Assembly (NCBI RefSeq): GCF_000813125.1
Contig: NZ_BASE01000012.1
Span: forward strand, 62,001-126,000
Length of the DNA stretch: 64,000 bases
DNA from: Mesobacillus selenatarsenatis SF-1
GTDB lineage: Bacteria; Bacillota; Bacilli; Bacillales; Cytobacillaceae
Direction: 5' to 3'
The notes under the pieces were generated by a model that saw only the letters and a list, made by a program, of their open reading frames with translations, was not told the DNA's origin and did not search any database. Both the position numbers and the translations under genes were made by a program. This document shows positions 61,583-64,000 of this stretch, piece after piece. How positions within the stretch are numbered: the stretch's first letter is position 1; each line of letters begins with the position of its first letter.

Positions 61583-62359
61583 TTATAAAGAGTTGCCTTC
61601 ACCCTTAGGTTTTTTCGCAGGAGCAAACCATCCCAGAAGGGCTATTCCGATCAATACTCCATAGAAGATGGTTGTCCAAAGTGTGCTATGAGGGAAATCA
61701 TGATGCAAGACAGCAATATCTTCATGTGCAAGGGTAATGACTGCAAGTTTCACACCAACCCAAGCCACAATGGCATACGCGGTTGTTTCCAATGCGGGAC
61801 GCTGATCAAGCAGCTTAACGAACCAGGTAGCTGCGTATTTAATCAAGATTAGCCCGGCAATTCCTCCAAGAAGAACAACAATGAATTTTCCACCGTCCAT
61901 ACCGCCAAATTCTCCTAGCGGTGAGTCTGGTAGACCAAGGGCAAGAGCAACTGCCGCAAGAATTGAATCAATGGCAAAAGCAAGGTCTGCTAAACCGATT
62001 TTACCAACAGTCGGCCAGAAGCCCATTCCTCTCGCTTCCTTCTCTTCTTCCTCACGAATATTTTCATTTTCCTTACCAAACTTAGCCTGGATGACGTGCT
62101 TCAATCCTAGGTAAAGTAGGTATGCTGCACCGATTGCCTGTACCTGCCAGACGTTTGCAATGAATGAAATCGCAAATAATGCCCCAAACCTGAAGACAAA
62201 CGCCATTATAATTCCATAATTTATTGCTTTTTTCTTCTGATCATCAGGTAAATGTTTCGCTATGATTGCCAGTACAAGCGCATTGTCAGCCGATAGCAAA
62301 CCTTCAAGACCGATCAATATTAATAATGCCCAGGCATATTCAAGCCAAATTCCTTCCAT
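61583..62359 (-). CDS. TerC-family integral membrane protein
   Basis: The 258-residue protein has seven or so transmembrane helices with the TerC motifs: GLEGLLSADNALVLAIIAKH and GLADLAFAIDSILAAVALALG (acidic residues in the membrane). TerC proteins are implicated in metal (manganese) export and metalation of secreted proteins. ATG 62359 has GGAGAGAGG upstream. No yybP-ykoY type riboswitch was recognised upstream. Confidence 0.9.
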   Translation of the reverse strand: MEGIWLEYAWALLILIGLEGLLSADNALVLAIIAKHLPDDQKKKAINYGIIMAFVFRFGALFAISFIANVWQVQAIGAAYLLYLGLKHVIQAKFGKENENIREEEEKEARGMGFWPTVGKIGLADLAFAIDSILAAVALALGLPDSPLGEFGGMDGGKFIVVLLGGIAGLILIKYAATWFVKLLDQRPALETTAYAIVAWVGVKLAVITLAHEDIAVLHHDFPHSTLWTTIFYGVLIGIALLGWFAPAKKPKGEGNSL

Positions 62360-62695
62360 CAACCTCTCTCCTTCCTCTTTCACAACTCTTATGTAAATGT
62401 CTCATTAACATTAGAATTACCCATTAAGCCTTTCACAATCCAAATGAATATTGCTTAATTTACTGAGTTACATTCTATGTCTTCTTCATTTACCTATTTC
62501 CATATACCTTTTAAAAGCAATAGATAAACTTACCAATAGAATTATGGTAGAGACTTTAATACTTTATATTTTTCCAGGAAAATATTCAACATATTTGTTT
62601 TTTCAGAAACAAAAAATAAACAGACCAGCTTGTCCGTTTTGTTGATCACATTTACGGTTCTGCTAACCAGCGGTAAAGTCGAATATTGTCAATAC

Positions 62696-62953
62696 CTACT
62701 TTATACTTCTATTACCTTTTTCTTTTTGTTCCTTTAAAGCCAGGCTTATAGCCATCATCAACAAAATCAAATGCGATGCAAAAAATACCAGGGAATAAAT
62801 TGAATTTAATGCTAAGGCTATCGCCACAGATGAAGTTGCTAAGAAAATTAGGCCTACAATCGCTCTCTTTTGCCCTTTTGGTCTAGTTCTCATGATGAAA
62901 ATGCTTAGTGAAACTATTGTTAAAAAAGCTATAACTGAAAGCGTAATCTGCAC
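62696..62953 (-). CDS. Small membrane protein
   Basis: The 85-residue product has three hydrophobic helices (VIAFLTIVSLSIFIM, AIVGLIFLATSSVAIALAL, LVFFASHLILLMMAISLAL) and a charged tail. AGGGAGGT lies upstream. Not recognised. The 62384-62695 stretch before it holds no supported gene. Confidence 0.6.
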   Translation of the reverse strand: MQITLSVIAFLTIVSLSIFIMRTRPKGQKRAIVGLIFLATSSVAIALALNSIYSLVFFASHLILLMMAISLALKEQKEKGNRSIK

Positions 62954-63023
62954 GGATAGTACCTCCCTTTCAGCTAGTCAATTTTTTACACTTCCCAATT
63001 ATACCACTTTTTTCCGTAATGAA

Positions 63024-63050
63024 AATAAAAAAAACTGCCAATCCCGGCAG
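63024..63050 (-). terminator. Terminator of gene at 63055
   Basis: On the minus strand CTGCC...GGCAG is followed by eight Ts. Confidence 0.88.
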
Positions 63051-63054
63051 CTAA

Positions 63055-63468
63055 TTAATGATTTTGATTATTAAAACCAAACGGAGTTGGGACTACTTTT
63101 TCCAGCCGTAACAGATATAACGCGAACCTTCCCATCCTTCCATCAATGATCTTCGTGTCGTCGGCACCATCATTTTTGACAACCTTGTATTTCACTTCAT
63201 TCCCAACGCCATCTTCCGCCTTCCCTACGAATAACACTTCTACCTTCTCATCCGGTTCAGTTGCAATGAAAGCGTAAGATGAACCATCATGTTGGAACAT
63301 CCCTGTTCCGCCAGGACCGATTTCTTTAATAAAGTTCCTCTGTTGATCTGGAAGGCTCTCATAGCTTGCCATGATATATTTGATTTCTCCATCCCCAAAA
63401 TCGGTCATTATAAACGCAACTAGCATGACTAATAAAAATGGGACAATTCCCCTCTTAAGTTCCTTCAT
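63055..63468 (-). CDS. Hypothetical membrane-anchored protein
   Basis: The 137-residue product has a signal-anchor (GIVPFLLVMLVAFIM) and a Gly-rich ectodomain with GPGGTGMFQHDGSSYAFIAT. It lies 17 bases after the next gene and probably shares its operon. No family recognised. Confidence 0.6.
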   Translation of the reverse strand: MKELKRGIVPFLLVMLVAFIMTDFGDGEIKYIMASYESLPDQQRNFIKEIGPGGTGMFQHDGSSYAFIATEPDEKVEVLFVGKAEDGVGNEVKYKVVKNDGADDTKIIDGRMGRFALYLLRLEKVVPTPFGFNNQNH

Positions 63469-63485
63469 ACTTACCTCCGAAGAAG

Positions 63486-64000
63486 TTAAAGTGATTGGCG
63501 ATAAAACATCCGTGACACTTTTTGGCTAAAAATCGTGATTCCCTTGATGGATATCGTATGCTGCAGGAAAGCGTACAAAATGAAGACATTTATAAAAAGG
63601 ACCGACCACTCACCACTTGATTGAAACATTGCCAGAAATACACCAATTAAGAGCATCGCCCAATACTGGAAACTCGAGTTCAATATCCTTTTCCATGTAG
63701 GGGTGTAATTGTTAATGGTGATGAATTGCATTGCAATAATCACATACCACATCATGTGGATTGTCACGAATTCAAAAAGCCCGCCAGAACCAGTCAGCCT
63801 ATTCCAATCCAAAGTGAATAAGTGGGCACCATATTGATCTAATGACAATGATGAACCATACATTCTTTTAAAAAGCTGAAAGAAAAATACGTAGATGGCG
63901 ATCAATCCGATAACAGACAGCCTCCAGTCCGACTGACGTTTGGCAATAAACCGATGAACAAGATAAGCAAAAACCAATGCTATAAGTGAGGCAGAGATAA
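63486..64000 (-). CDS. Membrane protein, 5' end outside window
   Basis: The frame is open to base 64000, so the true start lies to the right; the TTG at 63977 is internal. At least four transmembrane helices are visible (IAIYVFFFQLF, IHMMWYVIIAMQFITI, WAMLLIGVFLAMF, VLFINVFILYAFL). No family recognised from this part. Confidence 0.6.
   Translation of the reverse strand, partial: ISASLIALVFAYLVHRFIAKRQSDWRLSVIGLIAIYVFFFQLFKRMYGSSLSLDQYGAHLFTLDWNRLTGSGGLFEFVTIHMMWYVIIAMQFITINNYTPTWKRILNSSFQYWAMLLIGVFLAMFQSSGEWSVLFINVFILYAFLQHTISIKGITIFSQKVSRMFYRQSL

Noticed and set aside
62360..62695. Mn-sensing yybP-ykoY riboswitch before terC
   Set aside because: The conserved loop sequences are not visible in the upstream 340 bases.

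Overview
The window is chromosomal DNA of a low-GC, spore-forming-type Bacillaceae bacterium (Bacillus sensu lato; a Mesobacillus/Cytobacillus-like genus fits but is not proven). The evidence is the set of Bacillus-type families (Spx with a SaiR-like Rrf2 regulator, YetF, IDEAL, LysM-SPOR, YnfA, PAS-STAS stressosome paralogs, a PAS sensor kinase of the KinA/KinE type), strong AGGAGG ribosome sites with some TTG/GTG starts, and many hairpin terminators. No rRNA, tRNA, CRISPR array, IS transposase or prophage was seen.

Layout. 1-7.1 kb: conserved chromosome (YtkA protein cut by the left edge, PAS-STAS protein, YetF-like protein, L,D-transpeptidase, IDEAL protein, saiR-like gene and spx with two matching operators, LysM-SPOR protein). 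7.1-15.8 kb: an accessory stretch of short, mostly minus-strand single genes (first arr copy, small membrane proteins, lipoprotein, DUF4177), broken by a LysE exporter and a class V aminotransferase. 15.9-20.8 kb: Lrp regulator divergent from a metallo-hydrolase, a lipoprotein, a DUF3231 remnant next to a 51/52-bp tandem repeat, an esterase and a frameshifted gene. 20.8-26.7 kb: a complete-looking four-gene TOMM (thiazole/oxazole-modified) bacteriocin operon of the heterocycloanthracin/sonorensin type. 27-34.2 kb: AIM24 protein, membrane-anchored PstS-like protein, eight 52-bp repeats, an ECF sigma-PadR-FtsW/RodA operon and a PAS histidine kinase. 34.2-43.4 kb: the densest accessory stretch, with orphan immunity-type genes (Imm50, SMI1/KNR4), a predicted HEYHH metalloprotease, an ECF sigma/anti-sigma pair, a VOC protein, lipoproteins, gene remnants and the second arr copy. 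43.5-56.1 kb: mostly core genes (STAS proteins, catalase, TetR, signal peptidase I, a glutaredoxin with an in-frame UGA, YnfA, AAA ATPase, PAP2, patatin, YfmJ-like reductase) plus two pseudogenes. 56.2-64 kb: more small accessory genes, then an aldehyde dehydrogenase/acetolactate-synthase-like operon, TerC and small membrane proteins to the right edge.

Three points stand out. (1) About twenty copies of a two-part palindromic element (a box hairpin plus a terminator hairpin) sit just after the stop codons of the small accessory genes. They make these genes look like single-gene cassettes, and one cassette-like unit, with the rifampin-resistance gene arr, occurs twice 34 kb apart. (2) The glutaredoxin gene carries UGA exactly at the first cysteine of its CPYC motif, so it is either a selenoprotein or a precise nonsense mutation. 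(3) The TOMM precursor has twelve cysteines at exact three-residue spacing. The stress side of the window is also rich: Spx/SaiR, two ECF sigma factors, three unlinked STAS proteins, catalase and the UGA glutaredoxin.
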